A DNA stretch of 64,000 nucleotides from Streptomyces sp. NBC_01237 (GTDB lineage Bacteria; Actinomycetota; Actinomycetes; Streptomycetales; Streptomycetaceae), in assembly GCF_035917275.1 (NCBI RefSeq), contig NZ_CP108508.1, forward strand, positions 2,170,001-2,234,000. Direction: 5' to 3'. Every line of letters starts with the position of its first letter. The stretch's first letter is position 1. Shown piece by piece: positions 1 through 9,150 of the stretch. The notes beneath the pieces were generated by a model. The model saw only the letters and a program-made list of their open reading frames with translations. It was not told the DNA's origin and made no database searches. The translations under genes and the position numbers were made by a program.

Positions 1-2743
1 CCTCACCGGTGTTGGACTTGCCGCCCAGCTGGTTCATGGCGATGGCGAGGGTCTCGTGCGCCTCGCGGGAGATCGAGCCGTAGGACATGGCGCCGGTGGA
101 GAAGCGCTTGACGATGTCGGCGACGGACTCGACCTCGTCGATGGCGACGGGCTCGCGGTCCGAGGTGAAGCCGAACAGGCCGCGGAGCGTCATGAGGCGC
201 TCGGACTGCTCGTTCACCCGGCCCGTGTACTTCTTGAAGATGTCGTAGCGCCGGTTGCGGGTGGCGTGCTGGAGGCGGAAGACCGTCTCCGGGTCGAACA
301 GGTGTGGTTCGCCCTCGCGGCGCCACTGGTACTCGCCGCCGATCTCCAGGGCGCGGTGCGAGGCCGCGATGCCGGAGGCGGGGTACGCCTTGGTGTGCCG
401 GGCGGCGACCTCCTTGGCGATGACGTCGAGTCCGGCGCCGCCGATCTTGGTGGCGGTGCCGTTGAAGTACGTCGCGACGAAGGACTCGTCCAGGCCGACG
501 GCCTCGAAGACCTGGGCGCCGCGGTAGGAGGCGACGGTGGAGATGCCCATCTTGGACATGACCTTCAGGACGCCCTTGCCGAGCGCGTAGATCAGGTTGC
601 GGATGGCCTGTTCGGCCTCGATGCCGTCGATGAACGTGCCGGCGCGGACCAGGTCCTCGACGGACTCCATCGCCAGGTACGGGTTGACCGCGGCGGCGCC
701 GTAGCCGATCAGCAGCGCGACGTGGTGGACCTCGCGGACGTCTCCGGCCTCGACCAGCAGACCCACCTGGGTGCGCTGCTTGGTACGGATGAGGTGGTGG
801 TGGACGGCCGAGGTGAGCAGCAGCGAGGGGATCGGCGCGTGCTCGGCGTCGGAGTGCCGGTCGGACAGGACGACCAAGCGGGCGCCGTCCTCTATGGCGG
901 CGTCGACCTCCGTGCAGATCTCCTCGATCCGGGCGGCCAGCGCGTCGCCGCCGCCGCCGACCCGGTAGAGGCCGGAGAGCGTGGCTGCCTTCATGCCCGG
1001 CATGTCGCCGTCGGCGTTGATGTGGACGAGCTTGGCCAGCTCGTCGTTGTCGATCACCGGGAAGGGCAGCGTGACGCTGCGGCAGGTCGCGGCGGTCGGC
1101 TCCAGGATGTTGCCCTGGGGGCCGAGGGAGGAGAGCAGCGAGGTGACGAGCTCCTCGCGGATGGCGTCCAGCGGCGGGTTGGTGACCTGGGCGAAGAGCT
1201 GGGTGAAGTAGTCGAAGAGCAGCCGGGGGCGCTCGGAGAGCGCGGCGATCGGCGAGTCCGTGCCCATGGAGCCCAGGGGCTCGCCCGCGGTGCGGGCCAT
1301 CGGCGCGAGGATGACGCGGAGCTCTTCCTCGGTGTAGCCGAAGGTCTGCTGGCGGCGGGTGACCGAGGCGTGGGTGTGGACGATGTGCTCGCGCTCGGGG
1401 AGGTCGCCGAGCTCGATCTCGCCGGTCTCCAGCCACTCCTGGTAGGGCTGCTCGGCGGCGAGGGACGCCTTGATCTCGTCGTCCTCGATGATGCGGCCCT
1501 CGGCCGTGTCGACGAGGAACATCTTGCCGGGCTGGAGGCGGCCCTTGCGGACGACCTTGGCGGGGTCGATGTCCAGGACGCCGACCTCGGAGGAGAGGAC
1601 GACGAGGCCGTCGTCGGTGACCCAGTAGCGGCCGGGGCGCAGACCGTTGCGGTCCAGGACCGCGCCGACCTGGGTGCCGTCGGTGAAGGTGACGCAGGCC
1701 GGGCCGTCCCAGGGCTCCATCATCGTGGCGTGGTACTGGTAGAACGCGCGCCGGGCGGGGTCCATGGAGTCATGGTTCTCCCATGCCTCGGGGACCATCA
1801 TCAGCACCGAGTGCGGCAGCGAACGGCCGCCGAGGTGGAGCAGCTCCAGGACCTCGTCGAAGGAGGCCGAGTCGGAGGCGTCCGGGGTGCAGACGGGGAA
1901 GATCCGGTCGAGCTGCGCGGGGCCGAAGAGGCTGGAGGCGAGCTGGGACTCGCGGGCCTTCATCCAGTTGCGGTTGCCCTTGACCGTGTTGATCTCGCCG
2001 TTGTGGGCGACGAAGCGGTACGGGTGGGCGAGCGGCCAGCTGGGGAAGGTGTTGGTGGAGAAGCGGGAGTGGACCAGTGCGACCGTGGTGGCGAAGCGGC
2101 GGTCGGAGAGGTCCGGGAAGAACGGCTCCAGCTGCCCGGTGGTGAGCATGCCCTTGTAGACGATCGTGCGGGCGGAGAGCGAGGGGAAGTACACCCCGGC
2201 CTCACGCTCGGCACGCTTGCGCAGGGCGAACGCCTTGCGGTCCAGGACGATGCCGGTCGCCGTGCCGTCGCTGTCCGCGACGAAGATCTGGCGGAACTCG
2301 GGCATGGTGGCGCGGGCGCCGTTGCCGAGGAGGTCGGGGGCGACCGGGACCTGACGCCAGCCGAGGACCGTCAGGCCCTCCTCGCCGGCGATCTTCTCGA
2401 TCTCGTCGACGGCCTCGGTGGAGTCGTCCGCGGGGAGGAAGGCGATGCCGACGGCGTAGGCGCCGGCATCGGGGAGGCCGAAGGCGGCCTCTTCGCGGAG
2501 GAAGGCGTCCGGGACCTGGAGCAGAATGCCGGCGCCGTCGCCCGAGTCGGGCTCGGATCCGGTGGCACCGCGGTGTTCGAGGTTGCGCAGAACGGTCAGC
2601 GCCTGCTCGACCAGCTCATGGCTGGCCACACCGGTCAGAGTGGCCACGAACCCGACGCCACAGGCGTCGTGCTCGTTACGGGGGTCGTACATCCCCTGCT
2701 GGGCGGGGCGACCGTCCATGGGCGACCAGGCGTGAGTACGCAT
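1..2743 (-). CDS. gltB: glutamate synthase (NADPH) large subunit, 5' part only
   Basis: Large subunit of glutamate synthase, which moves the amide nitrogen of glutamine to 2-oxoglutarate to give two glutamates. About 914 residues of a usual ~1500 are in the window; the 3' end lies beyond base 1. The start gives [10 protein letters not shown] and has a GGGAGAG ribosome site just upstream. Cys28 (in HDACGVGF) is the Ntn glutaminase nucleophile exposed after removal of a short propeptide, as known for the family. The class II amidotransferase domain follows (roughly residues 28-430), and the last visible residues, [10 protein letters not shown], belong to the FMN-binding synthase domain. gltD is expected beyond the edge but not seen. 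The 457-base region upstream holds several palindromes. Confidence 0.97.
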   Translation of the reverse strand, partial: MRTHAWSPMDGRPAQQGMYDPRNEHDACGVGFVATLTGVASHELVEQALTVLRNLEHRGATGSEPDSGDGAGILLQVPDAFLREEAAFGLPDAGAYAVGIAFLPADDSTEAVDEIEKIAGEEGLTVLGWRQVPVAPDLLGNGARATMPEFRQIFVADSDGTATGIVLDRKAFALRKRAEREAGVYFPSLSARTIVYKGMLTTGQLEPFFPDLSDRRFATTVALVHSRFSTNTFPSWPLAHPYRFVAHNGEINTVKGNRNWMKARESQLASSLFGPAQLDRIFPVCTPDASDSASFDEVLELLHLGGRSLPHSVLMMVPEAWENHDSMDPARRAFYQYHATMMEPWDGPACVTFTDGTQVGAVLDRNGLRPGRYWVTDDGLVVLSSEVGVLDIDPAKVVRKGRLQPGKMFLVDTAEGRIIEDDEIKASLAAEQPYQEWLETGEIELGDLPEREHIVHTHASVTRRQQTFGYTEEELRVILAPMARTAGEPLGSMGTDSPIAALSERPRLLFDYFTQLFAQVTNPPLDAIREELVTSLLSSLGPQGNILEPTAATCRSVTLPFPVIDNDELAKLVHINADGDMPGMKAATLSGLYRVGGGGDALAARIEEICTEVDAAIEDGARLVVLSDRHSDAEHAPIPSLLLTSAVHHHLIRTKQRTQVGLLVEAGDVREVHHVALLIGYGAAAVNPYLAMESVEDLVRAGTFIDGIEAEQAIRNLIYALGKGVLKVMSKMGISTVASYRGAQVFEAVGLDESFVATYFNGTATKIGGAGLDVIAKEVAARHTKAYPASGIAASHRALEIGGEYQWRREGEPHLFDPETVFRLQHATRNRRYDIFKKYTGRVNEQSERLMTLRGLFGFTSDREPVAIDEVESVADIVKRFSTGAMSYGSISREAHETLAIAMNQLGGKSNTGE

Positions 2744-2800
2744 CGGCTCTCCCGTCGTCGTCGTGGCATATGCAAGTGCCGAGGGACGACGTTGGCCCTC

Positions 2801-2886
2801 TGCGAAATTTCGTGCAGGTTACATGATGGGGCGCTTCTCAAGAAGCGGATAATTCGTTCCAACATACGGACACTGTGGTGACAGTG
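2801..2886 (-). promoter_or_regulatory. cluster of palindromes and a GlnR-box-like site upstream of gltB
   Basis: The space between gltB and the next gene is 457 bases with no convincing gene. Read on the gltB strand, GTAAC-N6-GAAAT (2807-2822) fits the gTnAc-N6-GaAAc half of Streptomyces GlnR boxes. Next to it are a perfect 16-base palindrome with arms CGCTTCT and AGAAGCG (2832-2847) and an inverted repeat with arms CACTGT and ACAGTG (2871-2886). These lie 58 to 143 bases upstream of the gltB start, a sensible place for operators. A further inverted repeat is at 3002-3019. Regulator identity is inferred only from motif similarity. Confidence 0.4.
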
Positions 2887-3001
2887 AGGTGGGGTCGCAG
2901 TCGGAGGATCGGCGCCCGGGGATCCGCAGAGAGCAGGCGTCGTTGCCTGCGGTGTCTACGGCTCATGCCCGGCGGCAACGGAAACGAAACCGCCGAGTAA
3001 T

Positions 3002-3019
3002 GGCTACTTATGTGTAGCC
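3002..3019. repeat. inverted repeat GGCTAC/GTAGCC
   Basis: Perfect 6-base arms around a 6-base AT-rich centre (TTATGT) in an unusually AT-rich patch about 260 bases upstream of gltB. It could be an operator or a short hairpin. A 22-base direct duplication (CCTCCGGCGGCGTGGG followed by CCTCAG) sits at 3160-3204 by the stop of the neighbouring transporter gene. Confidence 0.4.
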
Positions 3020-3200
3020 GTGCATAGAGTCTCATTTTACGTCCGCCGGACCCGATCCGCCCAGTGGCGGACGCCAAGACGTACGTCACACGGGTCGCGG
3101 GCCCGTTTCCGGCCCGGTCCGGACGGCCCGGCGGACGGTAGCCGGGGCAACGGCCGAGACCTCCGGCGGCGTGGGCCTCAGCCTCCGGCGGCGTGGGGCC

Positions 3201-3935
3201 TCAGCCGCCGACGGCCACACCGAACAGCGTGCCGAGACCGTAGGTGACCGCGGCCGCGGCCCCGCCCAGCGCGAGCTGGCGCAGCCCGCTGAACCACCAG
3301 CTGCGGGCCGTCACCCTGGCCACCACCGCGCCGCAGGCGAAGAGACCGATCAGGGCGAGCAGCACGGCGGGCCACATCGCGCTCGCGCCGAGCAGGTACG
3401 GCAGGACGGGCAGCAGGGCGCCCAGCGCGAAGGCGCCGAACGAGGAGACGGCGGCCACGAGCGGCGAGGGCAGGTCACCCGGGTCGATGCCGAGCTCCTC
3501 GCGGGCATGGATCTCCAGCGCCTGCTCGGGGTCGCGGGACAGCTGGCGGGCGACCTCGGCGGCCAGCGCGGGATCGACGCCGCGGGACTCGTAGAGCGCG
3601 GCGAGCTCCGCCATCTCGTCCAGCGGGTGCTTACGCAACTCCCGCCGCTCGACGTCGAGTTCGGCCTCGACGAGCTCACGCTGCGAGGCGACGGAGGTGT
3701 ATTCACCGGCCGCCATGGAGAACGCGCCCGCGGTCAGACCCGCCAGACCGGTGATCACGAGGGTCTGGTGGGAGACGGCGCCGCCCGCGACTCCGGTCAT
3801 CAGCGCGAGGTTGGAGACCAGGCCGTCCATGGCACCGAAGACGGCGGGGCGCAGCCAGCCGCCGTTGACGTCGCGGTGGGTGTGATTGTCCCGGTGCGCC
3901 TCGTGCAGTACGGCTTCGTTCTCGATGATGGCCAC
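3201..3935 (-). CDS. VIT1/CCC1-family Fe2+/Mn2+ transporter
   Basis: Integral membrane protein (244 aa) of the vacuolar iron transporter family, which moves Fe2+ or Mn2+ out of the cytosol. The GTG at 3935 has a strong AGGGGAG ribosome site 3-9 bases upstream, so it is preferred over a longer frame reaching 4004. Near the N-terminus FGAMDGLVSNLALMTGVAG carries the membrane Asp of the transport path and FSMAAGEYTS the conserved Met. A charged, Glu-rich cytosolic segment (about residues 85-155) matches the metal-binding domain, followed by three hydrophobic helices. Divergent from the ADP-ribosylglycohydrolase operon. The shared 266-base gap holds an iron-box-like sequence, which would fit an iron-handling role. 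Confidence 0.88.
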   Translation of the reverse strand: MAIIENEAVLHEAHRDNHTHRDVNGGWLRPAVFGAMDGLVSNLALMTGVAGGAVSHQTLVITGLAGLTAGAFSMAAGEYTSVASQRELVEAELDVERRELRKHPLDEMAELAALYESRGVDPALAAEVARQLSRDPEQALEIHAREELGIDPGDLPSPLVAAVSSFGAFALGALLPVLPYLLGASAMWPAVLLALIGLFACGAVVARVTARSWWFSGLRQLALGGAAAAVTYGLGTLFGVAVGG

Positions 3936-4062
3936 AGTTCTCCCCTTCTCCGGAAGCGGGCTTCCTGCGTTCCGCCCCCGCTCAACACCATCGAAAGTAC
4001 GCACGAAAAAGGCCGCCCGCCAGCAAGGCAGGCCGTACTTACCAGGCCCCTGACCAGGGAAG

Positions 4063-4081
4063 GAAGGCCAGGCTCACCTCC
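4063..4081. promoter_or_regulatory. possible iron box (DmdR/IdeR type) in the divergent intergenic region
   Basis: This 19-mer has the core AGGCTCACCT and matches 13 of 19 positions of the Streptomyces DmdR1 iron-box consensus as I recall it. It lies 128 bases upstream of the VIT1-like gene and 121 bases upstream of the ADP-ribosylglycohydrolase operon. The same bases lie in a hairpin (arms GGCCAGG 4066-4072 and CCTGGCC 4082-4088), so RNA structure is an alternative. On the transporter strand a GC-rich stem followed by a run of five T (4006-4010) resembles an intrinsic terminator in a long leader. Confidence 0.35.
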
Positions 4082-4201
4082 CCTGGCCCGTCATCCGACT
4101 GGCCCTTTTATTGCGATTGTCAGCCTTTCCGCTCGCTCCGCGTGGGACAGATCGGACAGGGACGGGAACCGGAACTCCCGGCACGAACGAAGGGCGACGC
4201 G

Positions 4202-5314
4202 ATGGAATCGATCGCAGGCAATGACCGGGCCCGGGGTGCGCTGCTGGGGCTCGCCGTCGGGGACGCGCTCGGCGCACCCGCGGAGAATCTGCGGCCGTCG
4301 GAGATCCGCCGCCGCTGGGGGCGGATCGAAGGCTTCGTGAGCGAGGACCCCGCGGGGACGGACGACACGGAGTACACGATCTTCTCAGGGCTGCTGCTGG
4401 CCCGGCACGGCGCGGCGCTCACCGTCTCCCATGTGGAACGTGCCTGGCACCACTGGATCGCCGACCTCGACGAGGGCCCCTTCCGCGGCGCCGGGTTCAG
4501 CGAGCGCGGCACGCTGGAGAACCTCCGCCGGGGGCTGGCGGCCCCGATCTCCGCGCAGCACCGGCACGCCTGGAGCGACGGCCTCGCGATGCGGGCGGCC
4601 CCGTTCGGGGTCTTCGCGGCGGGCAGCCCGGCCGAGGCGGCGCGGCTGGTCGCGATCGACGGCCGGGTCAGCCATGACGGCGAGGGCATCTACGGCGGCC
4701 AGGCGGTGGCGGCGGGGGTGGCCGCGGCGATGGTGGGGGCGGGGCTCGCCTCCGTGATCGCCGCCGCGCTGTCGGTCGTGCCGATGGACTCCTGGACGGC
4801 CCGTTCGCTGCGGCGCGCGGTGGCCGCCGCGCAGCGCCCCTATCCGGACCGTCTCACCATGGAACGCGCGGTGCGTTCCTCCGTCGTGATCGGCGGATAC
4901 CCGTGGACGGACCTCGCACCGGAGGCGGTGGGCCTGGCGTTCGGCGCGTTCACGGCGGCGCGCGGCGACTTCCGTACAGCGGTGCTGACGGCCGTCAACA
5001 TGGGCCGCGACGCGGATACGACAGCGGCGGTGGCGGGTGCGCTGGCGGGGGCGCTGAAGGGGGAGTGCGCGATTCCGCCCGACTGGGCGTCGGCGATCGG
5101 ACCGGTCCGGGGCAGCTGTCTGCCGTCGATGCGGGGCTATCACGTCCTGGACATCGCGGAGCTGCTGACCCCGGAGGAACCGGAGCAGCCGGAACAGCGG
5201 GACGGCGCGGAGGAGCGGGGCGGGGGGCGCGGGCCCGGGGTCGCCAGGGAGACGGTGCGTCACATGGCGTACGTGGCGGCGTCCTTCGAGCCGGTACGGG
5301 AGGAGGGCCGATGA
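4202..5314 (+). CDS. ADP-ribosylglycohydrolase family protein 1
   Basis: First gene of a seven-gene operon; 370 aa. The family cleaves N- or O-glycosidic bonds to ADP-ribose or related ribosides using two divalent metal ions. All metal motifs are present: GDALGAP near residues 20-25, TDDT at 53-56, and RDADTTAA with Asp270 and Asp272. The ATG at 4202 has GAAGGG upstream; a start 60 bases earlier lacks a ribosome site. The C-terminus ends in a Glu/Gly/Arg-rich tail not needed for the fold. It overlaps the next gene by 4 bases (ATGA), which implies translational coupling. The substrate cannot be told from sequence; the ribokinase downstream suggests a product containing free ribose. Confidence 0.85.
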   Translation: MESIAGNDRARGALLGLAVGDALGAPAENLRPSEIRRRWGRIEGFVSEDPAGTDDTEYTIFSGLLLARHGAALTVSHVERAWHHWIADLDEGPFRGAGFSERGTLENLRRGLAAPISAQHRHAWSDGLAMRAAPFGVFAAGSPAEAARLVAIDGRVSHDGEGIYGGQAVAAGVAAAMVGAGLASVIAAALSVVPMDSWTARSLRRAVAAAQRPYPDRLTMERAVRSSVVIGGYPWTDLAPEAVGLAFGAFTAARGDFRTAVLTAVNMGRDADTTAAVAGALAGALKGECAIPPDWASAIGPVRGSCLPSMRGYHVLDIAELLTPEEPEQPEQRDGAEERGGGRGPGVARETVRHMAYVAASFEPVREEGR

Positions 5315-6657
5315 CCGCCTCACGCCCGGCCGTCCACCACACCGGCACAGCCCCGCGCCCCGGCCGGGACCACCCCGCCGCGGACGTACGGACCGCCCCG
5401 GACCTTGACCGGAACCTGGCGGCCCGCGACTCCGGCCGGCCGGCCGCCGGCCCGCCCGCCCCCGCCGTCCGCCGGGACCGGATCGAGGGGCTGCTGCTCG
5501 GGCTGGCGGCCGGGGACGCCGCGGGGTGGCCCGCCGCCCGGCACCGGGCGGCCCGGATGCCCGAGTGGACGCGGCGGCTCACCCGGGAGCTGGACACCTT
5601 CGCCGAACTGAACGCCACCACGACGCTCCCGGTCCCGATCGCCCTCAACCAGCCGCCCGAGCCACTCCGGCTCGGTCCGTCCGACGATGCCGAGTGGGCC
5701 GCGTTCGCCGCCCGTACGGTGCTGGCCGGCGCGGCCGACCGGGCCGACCGCCTCTCCCCAGGCCGCCGGATGCGCGACGCGGTGGACCGGTCCTGGAACG
5801 CGCTGGCCGCGAAGGTCGCCGCGGCCGGCGCCCGAGCGCCCGAGGTCGAGGCCGCCGTGCTCCCCCTGCGGGCCCGGATCTCGGTACGGGCCGGGCTCGG
5901 CAATCTCGCCGCCGGTCTCCGCCCGCCCGCCACCGGTCACGACAATCCGCACTACTTCGACGACGCCGCCTGCGTACGGGCCGCCGTGCTCGCCGTCGTC
6001 CACCCCGGTGACCCGGCCGCCGCCGCCGAACTCGCCGAATTCGATGCCCGGTACACACAGGACGGCGACGGGGTGCACGGCGCCCGCGCCATCGCCGCCG
6101 CCGTCGCCGAGGCGCTGGCCGGAGCGGATGTCGAGACGGTGGTGAACGCCGCACTCGCCCAGCTCCCCGAGGGCACCGAGATCGCCCGCAACGCCGAGCA
6201 CGCCGTGCGGCTCGCCCGCGCCTTCGCGGCCGACCCGCACGGGGCCTTCGCCCTGATCCCGGTGCTGGAGCACCAGATCGTCGACCACGTCTACAGCTAT
6301 GGAATCGCGGCGGCCGAGACCGTGCCGGTCGCCCTCGCGCTGACCACGGCGGCCCGCGGCGAGATCGCCCAGGCCGTCCCGGCGGCGGCCTGTCTGTCGC
6401 GGGTCGCGGACTCCGCGCCCGCCCTCGCCGGGGCGCTGACCGGGGCGTTCGGCGGCATCGGCACCGTACCGGCGGGCTGGCGCGATGCCTGCCGCACCCT
6501 GGCCGGGTGTGCGCTGCCCCGCCTCGCGGGCACGGATCTCATCGAACTCGCCGGGCTGCTGGCAGACACGGAACCGGCCCCCACGGGTGGACAATTCCGG
6601 CATGACGCCCACAACGACCGCTCTCCGGACCTCACCGCCCACGCTCGCACTCGATGA
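5311..6657 (+). CDS. ADP-ribosylglycohydrolase family protein 2, altered metal site
   Basis: 448 aa, starting in the ATGA overlap with the previous gene. The first ~55 residues are Pro/Ala-rich and probably disordered; the fold starts at RIEGLLLGLAAGDAAG. The family motifs are changed: TDDT becomes SDDA (residues 124-127) and the second metal motif DxDT becomes VADS (365-368), so the first Asp is lost. It may be a weak enzyme, one with another specificity, or a non-catalytic partner of its paralogues. Its last 56 bases overlap the next gene in another frame. Confidence 0.8.
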   Translation: MTASRPAVHHTGTAPRPGRDHPAADVRTAPDLDRNLAARDSGRPAAGPPAPAVRRDRIEGLLLGLAAGDAAGWPAARHRAARMPEWTRRLTRELDTFAELNATTTLPVPIALNQPPEPLRLGPSDDAEWAAFAARTVLAGAADRADRLSPGRRMRDAVDRSWNALAAKVAAAGARAPEVEAAVLPLRARISVRAGLGNLAAGLRPPATGHDNPHYFDDAACVRAAVLAVVHPGDPAAAAELAEFDARYTQDGDGVHGARAIAAAVAEALAGADVETVVNAALAQLPEGTEIARNAEHAVRLARAFAADPHGAFALIPVLEHQIVDHVYSYGIAAAETVPVALALTTAARGEIAQAVPAAACLSRVADSAPALAGALTGAFGGIGTVPAGWRDACRTLAGCALPRLAGTDLIELAGLLADTEPAPTGGQFRHDAHNDRSPDLTAHARTR

Positions 6658-7786
6658 CCGTGTCACCGGCGCGCTCGTCGGCGCCGCCGTGGGCGACGCG
6701 CTCGGCGGCCCCGTCGAAGGCTGGACCCCCGAACAGATCACCGAGCGGCACGGCGGCCGGGTGCGCGGCATCGTCGGCCCCTGGCACGGCGAACAGTGGC
6801 GCACCGCCCGCCCCATCGCCCCGTACCACAAGGGCGACGGGCACGTCACCGACGACACCCTGATGACACATGCGCTGGTACGGGTCTACGGCACGGTCCG
6901 CGACCACCTCGACGCGTACGACATCGCCGACCATCTCGTACCGGACCTGATCTCCCGCCCTCGCTGGATCCCGGAGCTGGAGGCCGAGGCGCTGCCCGTC
7001 CAGCGGATCTTCCTGGCCGAGAAGTGGATCGTCGCGCGGCTGCACTACGGCCATGTCGACCCGCGCGAGGCGGGCAGCGGAAACATCGTCAACTGCGGTG
7101 CGGCGATGTACATGGCGCCGGTCGGCCTGGTCAACGCCGCCCATCCCGAGGCCGCGTACACCGAGGCGCTGGAGGTGGCGGGGGCCCATCAGTCCTCGTA
7201 CGGGCGGGAGGCCGCCGCGGTCTTCGCCGCCGCCGTCGCCGCCGCCTGCTCGCCGGGCGCCACCCCCGCGTCCGTCGTCGGGACCGCTCTGGCACTGGCC
7301 AAGGACGGGACCCGGTCCGCGATCGAGGCGGTCTGCGAAGCGGCCGTGGAGCACAGCGACTTCGAGTCGGCGCTGGCTCCGCTGCGCGCCGCCGTCGCCC
7401 CCTTCGACACGGTCGGCCCGGACTACCGCGCCCCCTCGCTCGGCGCCCGCCGCCCCTCCCGGCTGCACTCCATCGAAGAACTGCCGATCGCGCTCGGCAT
7501 GCTGCTCGTCGGCGACGGCGACTACCGCCGCACCGTCCTCGGCTCCGTCAACTACGGCCGCGACTGCGACTCGATCGCCACCATGAGCGGTGCCGTCGCG
7601 GGCGCGCTGCACGGCGCGTCGGCGATCCCCGCCGACTGGGCGGCGACGGTCGCCGGGGCCAGCCGCCTCGATCTGCACACCCCGGGGCTGGAGCTGGCGG
7701 CGGTGGCCCGCGAGATCTTCGTACGGGACACGGCCCGCCGCCGGGCGCACGAGTCGGCCTTCGCCGCGCTGGCCGGTGAGCGGTGA
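6602..7786 (+). CDS. ADP-ribosylglycohydrolase family protein 3
   Basis: 394 aa paralogue with intact metal motifs: GDALGGP, TDDT at residues 83-86 and RDCDSIA with Asp321 and Asp323. The ATG at 6602 lies inside the end of the preceding gene and has GGGTGGA about 10 bases upstream; this gives the conserved N-terminus DDRVTGALVGAAVGDALGG. The GTGA at its stop starts the next gene. Among the four paralogues this one and the first look the most complete as enzymes. Confidence 0.85.
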   Translation: MTPTTTALRTSPPTLALDDRVTGALVGAAVGDALGGPVEGWTPEQITERHGGRVRGIVGPWHGEQWRTARPIAPYHKGDGHVTDDTLMTHALVRVYGTVRDHLDAYDIADHLVPDLISRPRWIPELEAEALPVQRIFLAEKWIVARLHYGHVDPREAGSGNIVNCGAAMYMAPVGLVNAAHPEAAYTEALEVAGAHQSSYGREAAAVFAAAVAAACSPGATPASVVGTALALAKDGTRSAIEAVCEAAVEHSDFESALAPLRAAVAPFDTVGPDYRAPSLGARRPSRLHSIEELPIALGMLLVGDGDYRRTVLGSVNYGRDCDSIATMSGAVAGALHGASAIPADWAATVAGASRLDLHTPGLELAAVAREIFVRDTARRRAHESAFAALAGER

Positions 7787-9150
7787 ACGTCCGGCTGACC
7801 TGGGTGCAGCCCGAGGATCTGGTCGGACACGAGCTGCGGCAGGCGGCGCAGGACGGCCGGGACACGCGGGACATCGAGCGGCGCTGGTACGGGGCCGGGG
7901 GCACCCCCGCCCCGGACCGCGCCGGGGCGTCCGAACCGCCCGCACCACCCCGGCTGCGCGCGCTGGCCGAGCGGCTCCTGGATGAACTCGCCCTGCGGGA
8001 ATCCCCGTTGGCGGGCGACGAGCCGACGGACCTGGAGGCGATCCGGGCGGCCTGCCCGCGCTGGCCGGCGCTTCGCACCGACCGGTGCTCCGTCGACCGG
8101 GACCGGCTGCACGCCGCCTGGCTCGGCCGGGCCGCGGGCTGCCTGCTCGGCAAGCCCGTCGAGAAGCTGGAGCTGACCGGTATCCGCGAACTGGCCCGCG
8201 CGGCCGGCAACTGGCCGCTCACCACCTGGTTCACCGCCAGGGGCGTGCCCGTGGCGCTGCTGGAGCGCCACCCCTGGAACCGGCGCTCCGCACCCACCTC
8301 GCTGGCCGAGAACATCGACGGCATGCCCGAGGACGACGACCTCAACCACCCTTTGCTCACGGTGCTGTTGCTCCGCAGTCACGGACGCGCCTTCACCACG
8401 GCCGACCTCGCCCGGCACTGGCTCGCCGAACTCCCGGCGGGCCGCGTCTTCACCGCCGAGCGCATCGCGTACCGCAATCTGCTGGACGGCATCGAGCCGC
8501 CGGACACGGCCCGCCACCGCAACCCGTTCCGTGAGTGGATCGGCGCACAGATCCGGGCCGACGCGCACGGCTGGACGCATCCGGGCGACCCGGCCGCCGC
8601 TGCCGCCCAGGCCCATCGGGACGCGATCCTCACGCACACCGCCAACGGGGTGTACGGGGCGATGTTCACCGCCGCCGCACTCGCCGAGGCGGCCGGTGGG
8701 GAGAGCGATGTCCATGGGTGCCTGGCGGCCGGGCTCCGTGTGGTGCCGCCGCGTTCCCGGTTCACGCACGCGGTCCGCCTCGGTATCGCGACGGCCCGCG
8801 CGGAATGGGACTTCGACACGGTGGTGGACCGGCTGCACGCGGCGTACGCGGGCGTGTACCACTGGGTCCATGTGCTGCCCAACGCGGCGTTGCTGGCCGC
8901 CGCCCTCACCCACGCCGACGGTGACTTCACCCGGTCCATCGGCTGCGCGGTGTCCGGCGGCTGGGACACCGACTCCAACGGGGCCACCGCCGGATCGCTC
9001 GCCGGTCTGCTGGCCGGCCGGCCCGCCGCGCTGCCCGACCACTGGACCGCCCCGCTGAAGAACCGTCTCGCCACATCCGTCGCCGGTTTCGACGCGACCG
9101 GCTTCGACACCCTCGCCGAACTGACCTACCAGGAGGCAATGCGCCCATGA
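7783..9150 (+). CDS. ADP-ribosylglycohydrolase family protein 4 with extra N-terminal region
   Basis: 455 aa, GTG start overlapping the upstream stop by 4 bases. An N-terminal part of about 105 residues (MNVRLTWVQPEDLVGHEL onward) has no counterpart in the other three. The catalytic fold then begins at HAAWLGRAAGCLLGKP. The metal motifs are present in variant form: EDDD at residues 183-186 and GWDTDSNG with Asp395 and Asp397. The W-D-T-D-S-N-G form is typical of a subgroup of ADP-ribosylglycohydrolase-like proteins with poorly known substrates. It overlaps the ribokinase gene by 4 bases. Confidence 0.83.
   Translation: MNVRLTWVQPEDLVGHELRQAAQDGRDTRDIERRWYGAGGTPAPDRAGASEPPAPPRLRALAERLLDELALRESPLAGDEPTDLEAIRAACPRWPALRTDRCSVDRDRLHAAWLGRAAGCLLGKPVEKLELTGIRELARAAGNWPLTTWFTARGVPVALLERHPWNRRSAPTSLAENIDGMPEDDDLNHPLLTVLLLRSHGRAFTTADLARHWLAELPAGRVFTAERIAYRNLLDGIEPPDTARHRNPFREWIGAQIRADAHGWTHPGDPAAAAAQAHRDAILTHTANGVYGAMFTAAALAEAAGGESDVHGCLAAGLRVVPPRSRFTHAVRLGIATARAEWDFDTVVDRLHAAYAGVYHWVHVLPNAALLAAALTHADGDFTRSIGCAVSGGWDTDSNGATAGSLAGLLAGRPAALPDHWTAPLKNRLATSVAGFDATGFDTLAELTYQEAMRP

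Noticed and set aside
56..2881. A 941-codon open frame on the plus strand opposite gltB
   Set aside because: It is the antisense of gltB. High GC at third positions keeps opposite frames open; the product is Asp/Gly/Arg/Val-rich with no family, and gltB motifs on the minus strand are certain.
2838..3089. An 83-codon minus-strand gene upstream of gltB
   Set aside because: Covers the palindrome cluster, has no ribosome site, and its codon use is not typical of Streptomyces genes.
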